A DNA stretch of 32,390 nt, taken from positions 1 through 32,390 of the forward strand of contig CALLLR010000190.1 of assembly GCA_938008185.1 (NCBI GenBank), given 5' to 3'. A program made the translations under genes and the position numbers. Below are positions 7,441 through 18,520 of this stretch, piece after piece; positions within the stretch are counted from its first letter, which is position 1; every line of letters begins with the position of its first letter. The notes below the pieces were generated by a model that had not been told where the DNA came from, did no database searches, and worked only from the letters and a program-made list of their open reading frames with translations. Source of the stretch: an uncultured Saprospiraceae bacterium. Its GTDB lineage: Bacteria; Bacteroidota; Bacteroidia; Chitinophagales; Saprospiraceae.

Positions 7441-10322
7441 TACTCAACTACCATCGGTTTAACCTTCACCCCAGACTTATCCGTAAACAAGACATAATAA
7501 ATACCACTTGGCAAGTCCATATTATCAAAAGCTTCGTTTAGTCGATCCGTTCGGAATTCTTTTGTTTCAATAACCTGTCCCAGCGTATTTACGAGAGACA
7601 AAGAAAAGTCGGAAGGATTACCCAGCTCGATATTAACCTGAAAGCTGCCATTATTTGGATTAGGAAAAACGGAGAATTGTTCGAGGTTAATCAAGTCTTC
7701 CTGATTGGTAATTCCCAGAAAAATAGTTTCCTCCCCGGTACATCCTTCTAAATCGGTGACTGTCACGGTATACATTCCCTCGATTAGGTTAATTATTTGG
7801 AAACTAGTCGATCCGGTACTCCAAAGTAACTGATAAGGAGGTGTTCCGCCAAATGGTACTGCCAGGATACTTCCGTTATCGCCCGAGGTGGGTGGAATTG
7901 GCTGAACGTTAAAACCCAGTTCAAGCGGTTCTTCCATCAGGAAACTAGCGGTTGTGCTACAACCGTCGCCGTCCGTCACTGCCACCAGATAGGTTCCGGC
8001 AGAAATATTGTTGATTTGATTGGTGGTGTTTCCATTGGACCAGCTGTAGGTATAATTACCTGCTCCCCCGAAAGGATTGATCGTGATACCTCCGTCACTG
8101 GCTCCATGACAGCTGATGGCGGTTCGCGAGCTGCTAATTTGGATGGCGTCCGGTTGGGTGATTTCAAATCCATCGCTGAGGCTGCACCCATTGGCATCGG
8201 TCACCGTTACATTATAACTTCCTGCGGATAAATTATTGAGAGAAGCCGTAGTCGCTCCGCTATTCCAAATGAAAGTATAAGGCGGTACTCCTCCTCCGGT
8301 ACTCGTACTGATACTACCATTATTTTGGTTGAAACAACTGACGGTCGTAAAGTTAGCACTAAAACTGAGTGCTTCTGGTTCCGTTATTTCGTAAGTAGCT
8401 ACTTCTGCACAGAAGCCAATAGCGCCCGCGGTAACGGTATAAAACCCCGCAGCAAGATCGCTTAACGTCGTTCCAGTGGGCCCGTGGTTCCACGCAAAAT
8501 TAATGGTGTTGCCAGAATTATTATTAATAAAAATTTCTCCATCGTTATCACCTTGACAAGTGACGGGGTTTACTGCTGCCGTAAAATTAATCATCTCCTG
8601 AACCGGAACGGCAATGGACTGGCTGGTGCTGCAACCATCATCGTTGGTGACGGTTAGTGAATAGGTAATATCATCTTCTATTATCAAAGTTCTTTGGGAC
8701 TGGTTGTTGCCATCATTCCAATCGTAAGAACAGCCAGCACAATTTTGGGTAGTCGTACTTAAGGTAATCAGATCACCAGGACAGAGATTATCTCCTGTCA
8801 GCGTAATGTTGAGGGTAGGTAATTCATTGACAAAAATAGTAACCTCATCACTGTCAGAGATGCCATCCAGATCGGTGACCGTCACGGAATAGGTAGTGGT
8901 TGTACTTGGAGCCACCGTGCGGCCAGCAGAGGTGGTTTGGTCTTCCCAGAGGATCGTACATCCCGTGCAGTTGGCGATACTGGCGTTTAGGTTGACGGAA
9001 GAACCGTTACAGATAGTCCGGTCTGCTCCCAGATTTACGGAGATTTCTGTGGGGCCGGAGCCTTCTAGTCGAATGAGGAAAAAATCTTCTAAACCATTGT
9101 TGTTTTCTACCATCCCATTATATTTTGATTGGGTGGAACTGGCAAGCAGCAGACCATTGTCTTCGGTAAAGTCAAATGAGAAGCAGGCTTCACTCAAATC
9201 TCCTCCGTAGGTCGCCTCCCAGTTTTGATTGCCATCGCTGTTGATATTTGTTAACCAACAATCTTTCAAGCCCTGGGAGGGCAGGGGTACTTGATCAAAT
9301 GACCAGATATAACCGGCTGCGTAAACCGAATTATCTTTAATAATAATTTTATTAAAAGCATCGTGTCCGTCTCCTCCATAATTGATAGACCATAAAAGAT
9401 TCCCCGACGTATTTACTTTAATGAGCCAGGCATCCTTTCGTCCGTTGTTTTCGGGCAAATCTTGATCTTTAGAATAGGAAAAACCCCCTGCGTAGATTTG
9501 ATCTCCAGGACCTGCGGATACAGTATGTAGTTGATCATCCAGACTGCCTCCATAAAAATTGAACCAGACCAATTGTCCATTGGCATTCAAATAGGTCAGC
9601 CAGCCATCTACTGCTCCGTGGTGATTATTATATTTTGAATCTGCGTATCCACTGACTACTATTCGTCCATTGTTTAGAATGTGTAAACCGGTGGCAAAAT
9701 CATTTTGTCCCCCTCCCCAGCGGCGAATCCATTGCTGTTGTCCCGTATTATTTATTTTTAGTAATATCGGATCTGTCTGTCCACGGTATCCCGCCGGGGA
9801 GAATTCTGGACTATTTGAATTACCCAATAATAGATACCCATCGTTGGTAGCAGCTACGTCTACAATGGCTTCTGACTCGGTACTACCAAAATTTTGTTCC
9901 CAGATTATCGTTCCAGTATCATTAATTTTGGCTACCCAAAAATCACTGGTAATCTTGGGTCTGTTATCAACGATGGTACTTTCAGATCGGTATCCGGCAA
10001 TTAGATATCCACCATCATTAGCGGGAATGATTTTTTTTATTTCATCTTGAAATTCACCACCGTAGGACATTTGCCAAAGCAGATTACCCGTTGCGTCGAT
10101 GCGTATCAACCAACCGTCTCCTTTACCATTATTATTTGAAATATCATCATCGTCGGACATACTCAGCCCCGCCACTAAATATCCGCCACCTGGAACTGCC
10201 AGTACAGAGCGAGGGATATCTCCAAAACTTCCACCGTAGGTAGCAGACCATTCTAGGTTCGGTTGGGCGAAAGTTTGTAGATACATCAGGGTAAGCAAAA
10301 ACAGGGTAAAAACTTTATTCAT
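7440..10322 (-). CDS. Secreted T9SS cargo: N-terminal WxxxYGGS beta-propeller-like repeats, SprB-type repeats, C-terminal sorting domain
   Basis: Signal peptide MNKVFTLFLLTLMYLQTFA. Repeats W.A.YGGSFGD / DGWLIRIDATGNLLW. SprB-like SC.G..DG.I...GG..PYTY.WS.G.TT..I.NLSAGTY.VTVTD. C-terminus VFPNPNNGSFQVNIEL...LPSGIYYVLF. Confidence 0.92.
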   Translation of the reverse strand: MNKVFTLFLLTLMYLQTFAQPNLEWSATYGGSFGDIPRSVLAVPGGGYLVAGLSMSDDDDISNNNGKGDGWLIRIDATGNLLWQMSYGGEFQDEIKKIIPANDGGYLIAGYRSESTIVDNRPKITSDFWVAKINDTGTIIWEQNFGSTESEAIVDVAATNDGYLLLGNSNSPEFSPAGYRGQTDPILLKINNTGQQQWIRRWGGGQNDFATGLHILNNGRIVVSGYADSKYNNHHGAVDGWLTYLNANGQLVWFNFYGGSLDDQLHTVSAGPGDQIYAGGFSYSKDQDLPENNGRKDAWLIKVNTSGNLLWSINYGGDGHDAFNKIIIKDNSVYAAGYIWSFDQVPLPSQGLKDCWLTNINSDGNQNWEATYGGDLSEACFSFDFTEDNGLLLASSTQSKYNGMVENNNGLEDFFLIRLEGSGPTEISVNLGADRTICNGSSVNLNASIANCTGCTILWEDQTTSAGRTVAPSTTTTYSVTVTDLDGISDSDEVTIFVNELPTLNITLTGDNLCPGDLITLSTTTQNCAGCSYDWNDGNNQSQRTLIIEDDITYSLTVTNDDGCSTSQSIAVPVQEMINFTAAVNPVTCQGDNDGEIFINNNSGNTINFAWNHGPTGTTLSDLAAGFYTVTAGAIGFCAEVATYEITEPEALSFSANFTTVSCFNQNNGSISTSTGGGVPPYTFIWNSGATTASLNNLSAGSYNVTVTDANGCSLSDGFEITQPDAIQISSSRTAISCHGASDGGITINPFGGAGNYTYSWSNGNTTNQINNISAGTYLVAVTDGDGCSTTASFLMEEPLELGFNVQPIPPTSGDNGSILAVPFGGTPPYQLLWSTGSTSFQIINLIEGMYTVTVTDLEGCTGEETIFLGITNQEDLINLEQFSVFPNPNNGSFQVNIELGNPSDFSLSLVNTLGQVIETKEFRTDRLNEAFDNMDLPSGIYYVLFTDKSGVKVKPMVVE

Positions 10323-10672
10323 GATTAATATCTGGTAAAATGAGGGTGTTAAAATATTTTAAACAGCTTCTCCTATCGGGTACTAAAGAGCGATCAATAA
10401 AGAGACTTGTTTTTGGGAATAGCAAAGGTAATGGTTTCCAATATAAAACGTTGGACCACAAGTTACATAACCTATAATTCTTCTCCGGATTCTTGTCACT
10501 ATTTTTTTTATTTATAAAGAAAAAATAAGGAAGTATCGGCTTTTTTATTTGAAATTGAATGTCACAAATTAGTGCTTTTTGGGTGTTTTATGTTTTGTGG
10601 CCAAATTTTTGCTATACTTTTATTACTGTTTACTCCCTCCTCTTTTTATTTTCTAACATAACCATAAATAAC

Positions 10673-13447
10673 ATGAAAAGAATCATATACCTTGTGATTA
10701 TTCTTTTCCCCTTTTTCGCAACAGCCCAAATTTATGTCGATCAGGACGCTACCGGAGATCAAACTGGAACTTCTTGGCATCACGCCTATCACAACCTTAA
10801 AACGGCGATAGACGCTGCGGTTACTGGAGATCAGATCTGGGTAGCTGAAGGTACGTATTTTCCCTTTGATTTTGAATGTGAAGAAATAGATTATTTTAAC
10901 TGGATCTATACCTTTTGGTTAGATAAAGATGTGGAAATTTACGGAGGATTTTCCGGATCAGAGACTTTTCTGGAGGCCCGTAATCCTACCGATCATCCTA
11001 CCGTTCTTACGGGGAAGATTATTTATGAAAATGCAACCTATGAAATTAATACAGTCGTTACGTTTTCCGGAGTGACCAATGCTGCGATATTAGATGGTTT
11101 TACGATTCAGGATGGAAATGCTGATAAGGGATTGACTAAAATTGGAGGAGGAATTTTGGTAGTGGCCCTTAGTAGTGGGATTAGTGCCAACCCCATTATC
11201 AGAAACTGTATGATTCAAAATAACCGAGCCTTTAGTGGTGCGGGAATGGCTTGTATTTCATCAGATGGTGGAATGGTTTCTCCCGTAGTGGTCAATTGTA
11301 ATTTTTCCGATAATATAGCTTCCGAAAAGGGAGGAGGTATTCTCAGTCAAACAGATGGTGGGAATACCACCCTGGTTTTTGAAAATACTATTTTTTCGAA
11401 TAACCGTAGCCAGGAGGGCGGAGCGATTTGTCTGAATGACCAAAACGCGAACCTGAGTGCTTATTTTACCAGATGTATTTTTGAGGCTAACCGGGCGGAT
11501 AAGGGTGGTGCCGTATATAATGTAGTGGATGGTTTTATGTCATTAGCACCTACTTTTACGGATTGTGAATTTATTAGTAATCATTCGGATCAGGGATACG
11601 GTGGTGCATTTTATAATTATTCTAAAAACGGGTTTTTAAATCTTTCTTTAAATAATACCTTGTTTTCAGAAAATACGGCGGCCAACTATGGTGGTGCTAT
11701 CGCCAATATTACCACCGGTGGTCAGGCTACGCCAATCATCATTGGATGTAAATTTGAGCATAATTCTGCCAACCAGGGAGGAGCACTCTATAATTATGTG
11801 AGTGGTGGTAAGATCAATCCAAAAATTTCTTCTACTACTTTTTTTGAAAACAGTGCCCAGATGGAAGGTGCCAGCATAATGAACTTTGCCTATTTTCAAG
11901 ATCTAAAGGTAGAGATAACGAATTGTACTTTTGCTAATAATGAATCCAATACCGATCAGGGAAGTATCTATAACCGTGGAGATGGTTCTGCCAACCTTGA
12001 ACTTGAGATGATTAATTCAATTTTATGGGATAAAGGAATTGGAATGAATAATATTGCCCCACTTGAGGTAACGCTTAGTAATAACATTTTTAAAGGCGAG
12101 ACACTACCATCTCTTGGTATTGATTTAGGGGACAATTATTTAAATTATGATCCACAATTTGTAGATCTGGAAAATGGAGATTTACGATTGAATACCTGTT
12201 CTCCGGCGGTGGATAACGGAAAAAAATTATCTTTTACCTCGGTTACTCAGGACTCGGATGGAAATGCGCGTAAGGTAGGAACGCTGGATATTGGAGCAAT
12301 TGAAAATCAGGTAGAAAGAAGTTTACTCGATGATCCTAATACCTTATTTACCGCTGACTATGAGTATACCGATCCGCAGGGATGGACGCATTATTATGAT
12401 TGTGTACAAAACGTTTTATTACTTTCATTAAAAAAGAACGGACAGGAGATTGGTCATCTTGGGGATGGTGCTTTTAGGGCAGAAATTTTAACAACGCCCG
12501 CTTATAAAACCGGTCAGGGTACTGATATTACAAATGCAGCTTACGTTAGTTCAACTTCTTGTTTTGCCATGAATCGGTATTGGAATGTTCGCGCAACGCA
12601 GCAACCCAACGCTGCGGTGGGGGTACGCTTTTATTTTTCTGATCAGGATATTCAGGAGATGATCAACAGTAGTAATTTTATTAACTCAATTGAAGATGCT
12701 TTTTTCTTTAAATTAAATAACAGTGATAATCCTCAGGCGACAGCAGTAGATGCTGCGGATTATCAGGAATATGTATTTGATCCGCAGATTGCTTCCGAAA
12801 ATACCTGGACTAAAGGACTCTTCCAAGGATTTGAATACGCCGAATATGTGGTAAATGGATTCTCCGGCGGTGGGGCTACCACCGGGGCTAGTGTAAGTGC
12901 CTTGCCCGTGGAAATGGTCGCTTTCAGGGGGATTGAAAAAAAGCAGGGCGTTCAACTTAACTGGAGTACGGAAACCGAATTCAATAGTCTTGGGTTTGAA
13001 ATTCAGCATCGTACCGATGGAGAAGACTGGGAAATTCTGGGATTCAGAAATAGTCACGGAAATAGTTCCACACTAAAAAATTATTCATATCAACATCAAA
13101 AAGCCTTACCAGGCTTACACTATTATAAACTTCGTGCGGTAGACCTGGATGCGACATACGAAGACTCTAAAATTATTTCGGTAAACGTCAGCAATGAGCA
13201 TTTTTCCACACTGATCTATCCTAACCCAGTAAGTAATACCAACGTAATCCGCTATAACCGGGCGGGAGGATCGCTGGATTTAGTGGTGGTGTACAACGTT
13301 CAGGGACAGGAAATATACCGGCATAATAATTTAGATGATATTACCGACGATATCGTATTACCACATCAATTGGGAGTTGGCGTCTATAACGTCGTCTTTT
13401 ATTCCGGACAACAAAGTGAAATTCAACAATTAATCGTTCAAGAATAA
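10673..13447 (+). CDS. Secreted T9SS cargo with right-handed beta-helix (Pmp/adhesin-like) repeats
   Basis: ATG at 10673 gives signal peptide MKRIIYLVIILFPFFATA (the ORF track starts earlier at 10559). Repeated C.F..N.A..GGA.YN units. C-terminus LIYPNPVSNTNVIRYN...LGVGVYNVVFYSGQQ. Confidence 0.9.
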   Translation: MKRIIYLVIILFPFFATAQIYVDQDATGDQTGTSWHHAYHNLKTAIDAAVTGDQIWVAEGTYFPFDFECEEIDYFNWIYTFWLDKDVEIYGGFSGSETFLEARNPTDHPTVLTGKIIYENATYEINTVVTFSGVTNAAILDGFTIQDGNADKGLTKIGGGILVVALSSGISANPIIRNCMIQNNRAFSGAGMACISSDGGMVSPVVVNCNFSDNIASEKGGGILSQTDGGNTTLVFENTIFSNNRSQEGGAICLNDQNANLSAYFTRCIFEANRADKGGAVYNVVDGFMSLAPTFTDCEFISNHSDQGYGGAFYNYSKNGFLNLSLNNTLFSENTAANYGGAIANITTGGQATPIIIGCKFEHNSANQGGALYNYVSGGKINPKISSTTFFENSAQMEGASIMNFAYFQDLKVEITNCTFANNESNTDQGSIYNRGDGSANLELEMINSILWDKGIGMNNIAPLEVTLSNNIFKGETLPSLGIDLGDNYLNYDPQFVDLENGDLRLNTCSPAVDNGKKLSFTSVTQDSDGNARKVGTLDIGAIENQVERSLLDDPNTLFTADYEYTDPQGWTHYYDCVQNVLLLSLKKNGQEIGHLGDGAFRAEILTTPAYKTGQGTDITNAAYVSSTSCFAMNRYWNVRATQQPNAAVGVRFYFSDQDIQEMINSSNFINSIEDAFFFKLNNSDNPQATAVDAADYQEYVFDPQIASENTWTKGLFQGFEYAEYVVNGFSGGGATTGASVSALPVEMVAFRGIEKKQGVQLNWSTETEFNSLGFEIQHRTDGEDWEILGFRNSHGNSSTLKNYSYQHQKALPGLHYYKLRAVDLDATYEDSKIISVNVSNEHFSTLIYPNPVSNTNVIRYNRAGGSLDLVVVYNVQGQEIYRHNNLDDITDDIVLPHQLGVGVYNVVFYSGQQSEIQQLIVQE

Positions 13448-13519
13448 ACTAAACGTTTTTTTAACACGATTGCCTTATTTAAACATTATTAAGCTATATA
13501 GCGACATTATTAAACGAAA

Positions 13520-13557
13520 AACGCAGCGATCATTTCTGATCGCTGCGTTGCTTTTTT
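13520..13557. terminator. Bidirectional rho-independent terminator between convergent genes
   Basis: AACGCAGCGATCA (13520-13532) TTTC TGATCGCTGCGTT (13537-13549): perfect 13-bp stem. Followed by GCTTTTTT on + and preceded by an A-tract (T-tract on -). Confidence 0.92.
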
Positions 13558-13577
13558 ACAGGTACTTGGTCATACCA

Positions 13578-16500
13578 CTAAGGACGGCTGGCCTTAATAA
13601 AACGTTTCAGTATTTTAGTGCCAGGAATTTTAATTAAATAATTTCCTTCGGCTAATTCACCAACGGCTAATTGTAAAACGGTACCATTTTTATTAATAAA
13701 AACAGGTTGTGTTTTAATTAGTGCTCCGATTGAATTATAAATTTCTAAATTGGCTGCTTGCTCCACCAAACTTTCTATTTCCAGCGTCAATACTTCCGCA
13801 GTTGGGTTGGGATAGAGTTCCGTAATGGTAAAAGGCACTAATTTATTCTCTTCGGAATCATTGAGCGCGGCATTTGGAAAATTCTCAACCATAATTGAAA
13901 CTACGGCTTCGTCATCTTCCTGTGGTGTTACGCCATTCCCATTACCGGGGAAAGAGTCGTCATCGTTTTGATCAACGAACAATACTTCTGTAAAATAATT
14001 GATGTTGCCTTCCGCTTTGGTAAACAATCCTAAAATCAGCGTAGCTGATTCTCCCGCATCCAAAGAAGCGATTGTCCAACGCTTTAGCCATAAATTATAA
14101 TCACCTGCTGATGGATCATCAGAAGAGTAGGCCAATCCCTCAGGAACATCCGCATGAACCGCAATATTCGTTGCTGCATCAGGACCATTATTGGTAATTG
14201 TAATCACAAAATCTACATGTTCGTACAGATCATGCAGGTTTTGGTTCACAGCCACACCTAATTCCAAATCTATCAGGCCATTGCCCGTTCCGACGCCTCC
14301 TTCATCTCTCGGCGTCAGGATGACAAAGGCATCGTCATCTTCTCCGTTGGGTCCGTTACCTGGCGTAGAATCCGGATCGTCCTGATCGGAGGTTAGCACC
14401 TCCGTAGTGACCATTACGTCAACGTCTTCGATCAAACTAAACAACTCCAGTTCTAGGGTCGCGGAAGCTCCAGCGTCTAAACTACCAACTGTCCAGGTTT
14501 CGAAAAATAAGGAATAATCACCCTGACTCACTTCATCAGAGGAATATACAAATCCTTCTGGCAGGGGAGCCGAAACGGTAACCCCAGTCGCATTATCCGA
14601 GCCATTATTAGTTACGGTAATCGTAAATACGGTATTTTCATAATTCTCGTAAAGCAGATCATTAGCAGTAATACTAATCGACAAGTCTGCTCCCGATCCT
14701 CCTCCCGGGTCAGCAGGAATTAGTCTTAGAAAACCATAGTCATCTTCTTCATTCGGACCATTATTCGGCGTAGAATCCGGATCGTTCTGGTCTGAAGTGA
14801 AAACCTCGGTAGCGACTAAGATTTCCTGGCCTTCTACGGTACTAAATAAATTCAGTTCCAGGGTGGCAGATGATCCAGGTGCTAAGGTTCCTACGTTCCA
14901 GATTTCAGTAAATATATCGTAGGCTCCCTGACTGGTTACATCGCTGGTATAAACAAATCCATCCGGAAATGGAGCCGTAACGGAAACACCCGTTGCCGTA
15001 CCAGGACCATCATTAGTTACCGTAATGGTAAAGATGGTATTTTCAAAAATATCATACTCCAAGCTACTTGCGGTTATTGAGATCGAAAGATCTGCTAATG
15101 CTTCATTATCAGCAATTCTAATAATGGTTAAATTATTAGAAGAAAGATCAAAACAATCATCACTGATTTGCAGCCCGTCCTCGAAAAGGTCGTCGCCCAC
15201 GGTGATATTCAGATTACCGGTGTAAGCAAGTCCGTAAACATTACAGTCGCCAACTCCGGCGGGATCAAAATCCACCACATTGTTCGGAGGGATACCGAGG
15301 ATAATACCATCGGCGTCGGTGACCACGTAAGTGAAATTATCGCCCGTCGCTCCGTCCGAAGCAAATTCAATAACATCAGCGATACCGTCCACGATGATGG
15401 TCGTGGTAGTTCCGCCTTCGGCAAGTTCTACGGTTCCACCAGAAACATCATCACAGGGATCAGCAATTCTGATAATGGTTAAATTATTAGAAGAAAGATC
15501 AAAACAATCATCACTGATTTGCAGCCCGTCTTCGAAAAGATCGTCGCCGACCATGATATTTAGATTACCCGTGTAAGCAAGTCCGTAAACATTACAGTCG
15601 CCAACTCCTGCGGGATCAAAATCCACCATGTTGCCCGGAGGAATACCGAGGATAATACCATCGGCGTCGGTGACCACGTAAGTGAAATTATCGCCCGTTG
15701 CTCCGTCCGAAGCAAATTCAATAACATCAGCGATACCGTCCACGATGATGGTCGTGGTAGTTCCGCCTTCGGCAAGTTCTACGGTTCCACCGGAGACTGC
15801 CTCACAGGGATCAGCAATTCTGATAATGGTTAAATTATTAGAAGAAAGATCAAAACAATCATCACTGATAATTAGACCGTTAGCGAGTAGAGAATCTCCC
15901 GTTTCAATTAATAATTCACCCGAGTAAGATACGCCATAGACGCGGCAATTACCAGTTCCGGCGGGGTCGAAATCAACTACATTACTGGGAGGAATTCCTA
16001 GAATAACTCCCTGGTCGTCCGTTACCACGAAGGTGAACTGGAATCCATTTAACATGACATCTGTCGAGAAGGAAATAAGATCTGGTTGGCCATCCACAAT
16101 AATGGTAGTATCTGTTCCACCGTTAGTGAGTTCGACGGTTCCACCCAGTACGATATCACAATTAACTGGTTGTTCCGTAAGGTAAGGAACATTTATTGCG
16201 CTGGCACCAGGAAAGGTACTATTGTAAATCGGGGTGAAGTCACCATTTTGGGTTGGTACTTCAAATCCAAGAATGGCACCACCATTATTCGCTCGTTCTG
16301 CGACAAAGATAATTTCGAGTAGTGGATCGTAGCCGATATCGACTGGATTTCCTAAAAAAGTATTACCGCCCTCAATACGAATTTGTTCGCCGGCAGCAAT
16401 GTTTATATCCGTTACGGACAGAATGAAATCAGGAATAATTACAATCGCTCCATCGCTATCGTCGGTAGCATCACCAATGTCTGTCATATACATCACGTCC

Positions 16501-18098
16501 TCTGTAAAGTCATAAAAGATACCGTGGGTTCTCACAATATTTTCTACACTAAAGCTGAAGTCGGGTACGAGCGGGCCATCCGGCTGCGTAAAAAACTCGT
16601 CGAATAAAGCTACCTGATTAGAGTTATCAACTACGGCAAATAAAACTTGATCAGAGGTGGTGATTCCCCAGAGATTTATGTCAACATCGTGGGAGCGGTC
16701 AAAAGTGATAGAAGTTGGCGTGACATCATACACCACTAATCTGTTTTGCATGCCATTATCCACATTAGCATCCTGAGCTACGACCAATTTACCGTTACTA
16801 ACCGCAATTTCCCGTCCGTTACTAAAGTTGGCAGTCGAGGTGGCAATTATTGGTGGAATCTGATTTAAATCCAGGGAAGCTTTTACCTGATCGTATAAGT
16901 TGATGACATTATTGGTTCGGTCGAGTTGATAAAGAACGTCATTATCTATATCGTAATGAATTCCATCAGCATCCATTCCGCCTGATGCAAAGGTGCTGAA
17001 TTGCAGGATTCCATTATCCAGTACTTCGTAAGCACCAATATTTCCGGTAGTATTGGAAGAGGCGTAAAAACGAGAGACGAGGTTAAAAGAATTAATGTTT
17101 TCGTCGACAAAAGTGACGGCGGAGGCACCCGCAAAATCACTGCTATAAACTGGCGTAGCGTCTCCATTTTCAGTAGGCAGGTCGAATGCTAATAATTTAC
17201 CACCACCATTTGCCCGTTCTGCGACAAAAATTCTTTGTTCTGCTTCCTCAAATACTACATCTACCGGATTTCCTAAAGAAGTGTTTGGACCTTCGATCCG
17301 TATTTGTTCGTCTGTGTCAATCAGTAAATCATCAATAGCATCAAAAAAATCATCTACGTAGATCAGGGCGCCGTCGGAGTCACTAGCGGCGTCACCGATG
17401 TCGGTCAAAATCATTCGGTCACCCGCAGGGATGTACGTAATACCATGCGTTCTGGTAATTCCCGTCACGGCAGCTACGTTAGTTGGCCCAACGGTGCTAC
17501 CATCCGCAATGTCAAAAAAGTTATTAAAAATGGCAATTTGGTTGGAGTTGTCAACGATGGCAAAAACCGTATTTTCTAAAATTCGGAATCCCCAAAGATT
17601 GATTGTTACTTCGAATGATCTTTCAAGGGTAATATTTGTAGGAGTAATATTATAAACGAAAAATTTATTTTCATTACCATTGCTTGGATCGGCATCCTGT
17701 GCGACTACCAGTTTATTACCACTAACGGCAATTTCCCGACCATTTATAAAATCGGAAGTAGAGGTAGCCGTGATGACTGGATTAGAACCAGCGGCGAGAC
17801 TATCGCAAATACCACTATAGGCATTGATTACATTATCGGTACGATTTAGTTGATATAGAATATCCAGGTCACTGTCGTAATAAATACCATCGGCATCCAT
17901 TGCTTGACTGGTAAAGCTACTCATGGTAATGCCTGCTCCGGAAAGGTCATAAACCCCGATTAAGTCTTGAGTATTAGAAGATACAAATACCGGGGGATTG
18001 GTAGTATTGGAAATAAAAGTCTCCGGTTCGTGAGAGAATCCGCCAAACGCATTTCCACACAGAAACAGCGCCAGCAAGAAAGAAAAAGTGGCTTTCAT
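13578..18098 (-). CDS. Large secreted T9SS cargo: duplicated beta-propeller-like module, three 117-aa repeats, three DUF11-like domains, sorting domain
   Basis: Probable start at 18098 (MKATFSFLLALFLCGNAFGG). Two ~300-aa halves align. SGGTVELAEGGTTTTIIVDG...LSSNNLTIIRIADP occurs three times. DUF11-like ADLSISITA...YE.TVFTITVTN.G...ATGV. C-terminus ELYPNPTAEVLTLEIE. Confidence 0.92.
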   Translation of the reverse strand: MKATFSFLLALFLCGNAFGGFSHEPETFISNTTNPPVFVSSNTQDLIGVYDLSGAGITMSSFTSQAMDADGIYYDSDLDILYQLNRTDNVINAYSGICDSLAAGSNPVITATSTSDFINGREIAVSGNKLVVAQDADPSNGNENKFFVYNITPTNITLERSFEVTINLWGFRILENTVFAIVDNSNQIAIFNNFFDIADGSTVGPTNVAAVTGITRTHGITYIPAGDRMILTDIGDAASDSDGALIYVDDFFDAIDDLLIDTDEQIRIEGPNTSLGNPVDVVFEEAEQRIFVAERANGGGKLLAFDLPTENGDATPVYSSDFAGASAVTFVDENINSFNLVSRFYASSNTTGNIGAYEVLDNGILQFSTFASGGMDADGIHYDIDNDVLYQLDRTNNVINLYDQVKASLDLNQIPPIIATSTANFSNGREIAVSNGKLVVAQDANVDNGMQNRLVVYDVTPTSITFDRSHDVDINLWGITTSDQVLFAVVDNSNQVALFDEFFTQPDGPLVPDFSFSVENIVRTHGIFYDFTEDVMYMTDIGDATDDSDGAIVIIPDFILSVTDINIAAGEQIRIEGGNTFLGNPVDIGYDPLLEIIFVAERANNGGAILGFEVPTQNGDFTPIYNSTFPGASAINVPYLTEQPVNCDIVLGGTVELTNGGTDTTIIVDGQPDLISFSTDVMLNGFQFTFVVTDDQGVILGIPPSNVVDFDPAGTGNCRVYGVSYSGELLIETGDSLLANGLIISDDCFDLSSNNLTIIRIADPCEAVSGGTVELAEGGTTTTIIVDGIADVIEFASDGATGDNFTYVVTDADGIILGIPPGNMVDFDPAGVGDCNVYGLAYTGNLNIMVGDDLFEDGLQISDDCFDLSSNNLTIIRIADPCDDVSGGTVELAEGGTTTTIIVDGIADVIEFASDGATGDNFTYVVTDADGIILGIPPNNVVDFDPAGVGDCNVYGLAYTGNLNITVGDDLFEDGLQISDDCFDLSSNNLTIIRIADNEALADLSISITASSLEYDIFENTIFTITVTNDGPGTATGVSVTAPFPDGFVYTSDVTSQGAYDIFTEIWNVGTLAPGSSATLELNLFSTVEGQEILVATEVFTSDQNDPDSTPNNGPNEEDDYGFLRLIPADPGGGSGADLSISITANDLLYENYENTVFTITVTNNGSDNATGVTVSAPLPEGFVYSSDEVSQGDYSLFFETWTVGSLDAGASATLELELFSLIEDVDVMVTTEVLTSDQDDPDSTPGNGPNGEDDDAFVILTPRDEGGVGTGNGLIDLELGVAVNQNLHDLYEHVDFVITITNNGPDAATNIAVHADVPEGLAYSSDDPSAGDYNLWLKRWTIASLDAGESATLILGLFTKAEGNINYFTEVLFVDQNDDDSFPGNGNGVTPQEDDEAVVSIMVENFPNAALNDSEENKLVPFTITELYPNPTAEVLTLEIESLVEQAANLEIYNSIGALIKTQPVFINKNGTVLQLAVGELAEGNYLIKIPGTKILKRFIKASRP
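15110..16150. repeat. 351-bp (117-codon) intragenic tandem repeats, two near-identical units plus one diverged unit
   Basis: CAGCAATTCT(A/G)ATAATGGTTAAATTATTAGAAGAAAGATCAAAACAATCATCACTGA begins at 15110, 15461 and 15812, an exact 351-bp spacing. Confidence 0.95.
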
Positions 18099-18400
18099 AA
18101 AAAAAGGTTTAGTAAAAGTTATTATAATTGTTGTATGAAGTAAATATTGAATATGTTTAATTGAAAATTCGCCAACCAACAGTATATTAGTTGTGAGGTA
18201 ATTGTGAGGCGATTGTATATTTTAGGTAGGTATTCTATTCTATGCTACGATAGCAAAGTACCGTTTGTATTTCATCAGGTAAAAGTGGGAGTCGGATCAA
18301 AGGTAATAAATAAGATTAATAAAATAATATTTTTATTATAGGTTTTTTAAACAACCTTCAAATACTTATTTTTTAATTTCTTTTTTAAAAAATGGGTTAA

Positions 18401-18520
18401 ATTAGCGTTCTGGTAGAACGATTTGTACAAAAATATGTTCAATTACCAAATTCTTACAAGAAGTTGTTTAAAGATGAAGCCCATCTAGCTGCCGAGAAGC
18501 AAGCCGGTGAAAATGTTTAA
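18401..18520 (+). pseudogene. Possible coding remnant (39 codons, no start codon): ISVLVERFVQKYVQLPNSYKKLFKDEAHLAAEKQAGENV*
   Basis: Open frame between TAA (18398) and TAA (18518) with protein-like composition, no ATG. Not in the supplied ORF track. Confidence 0.3.
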
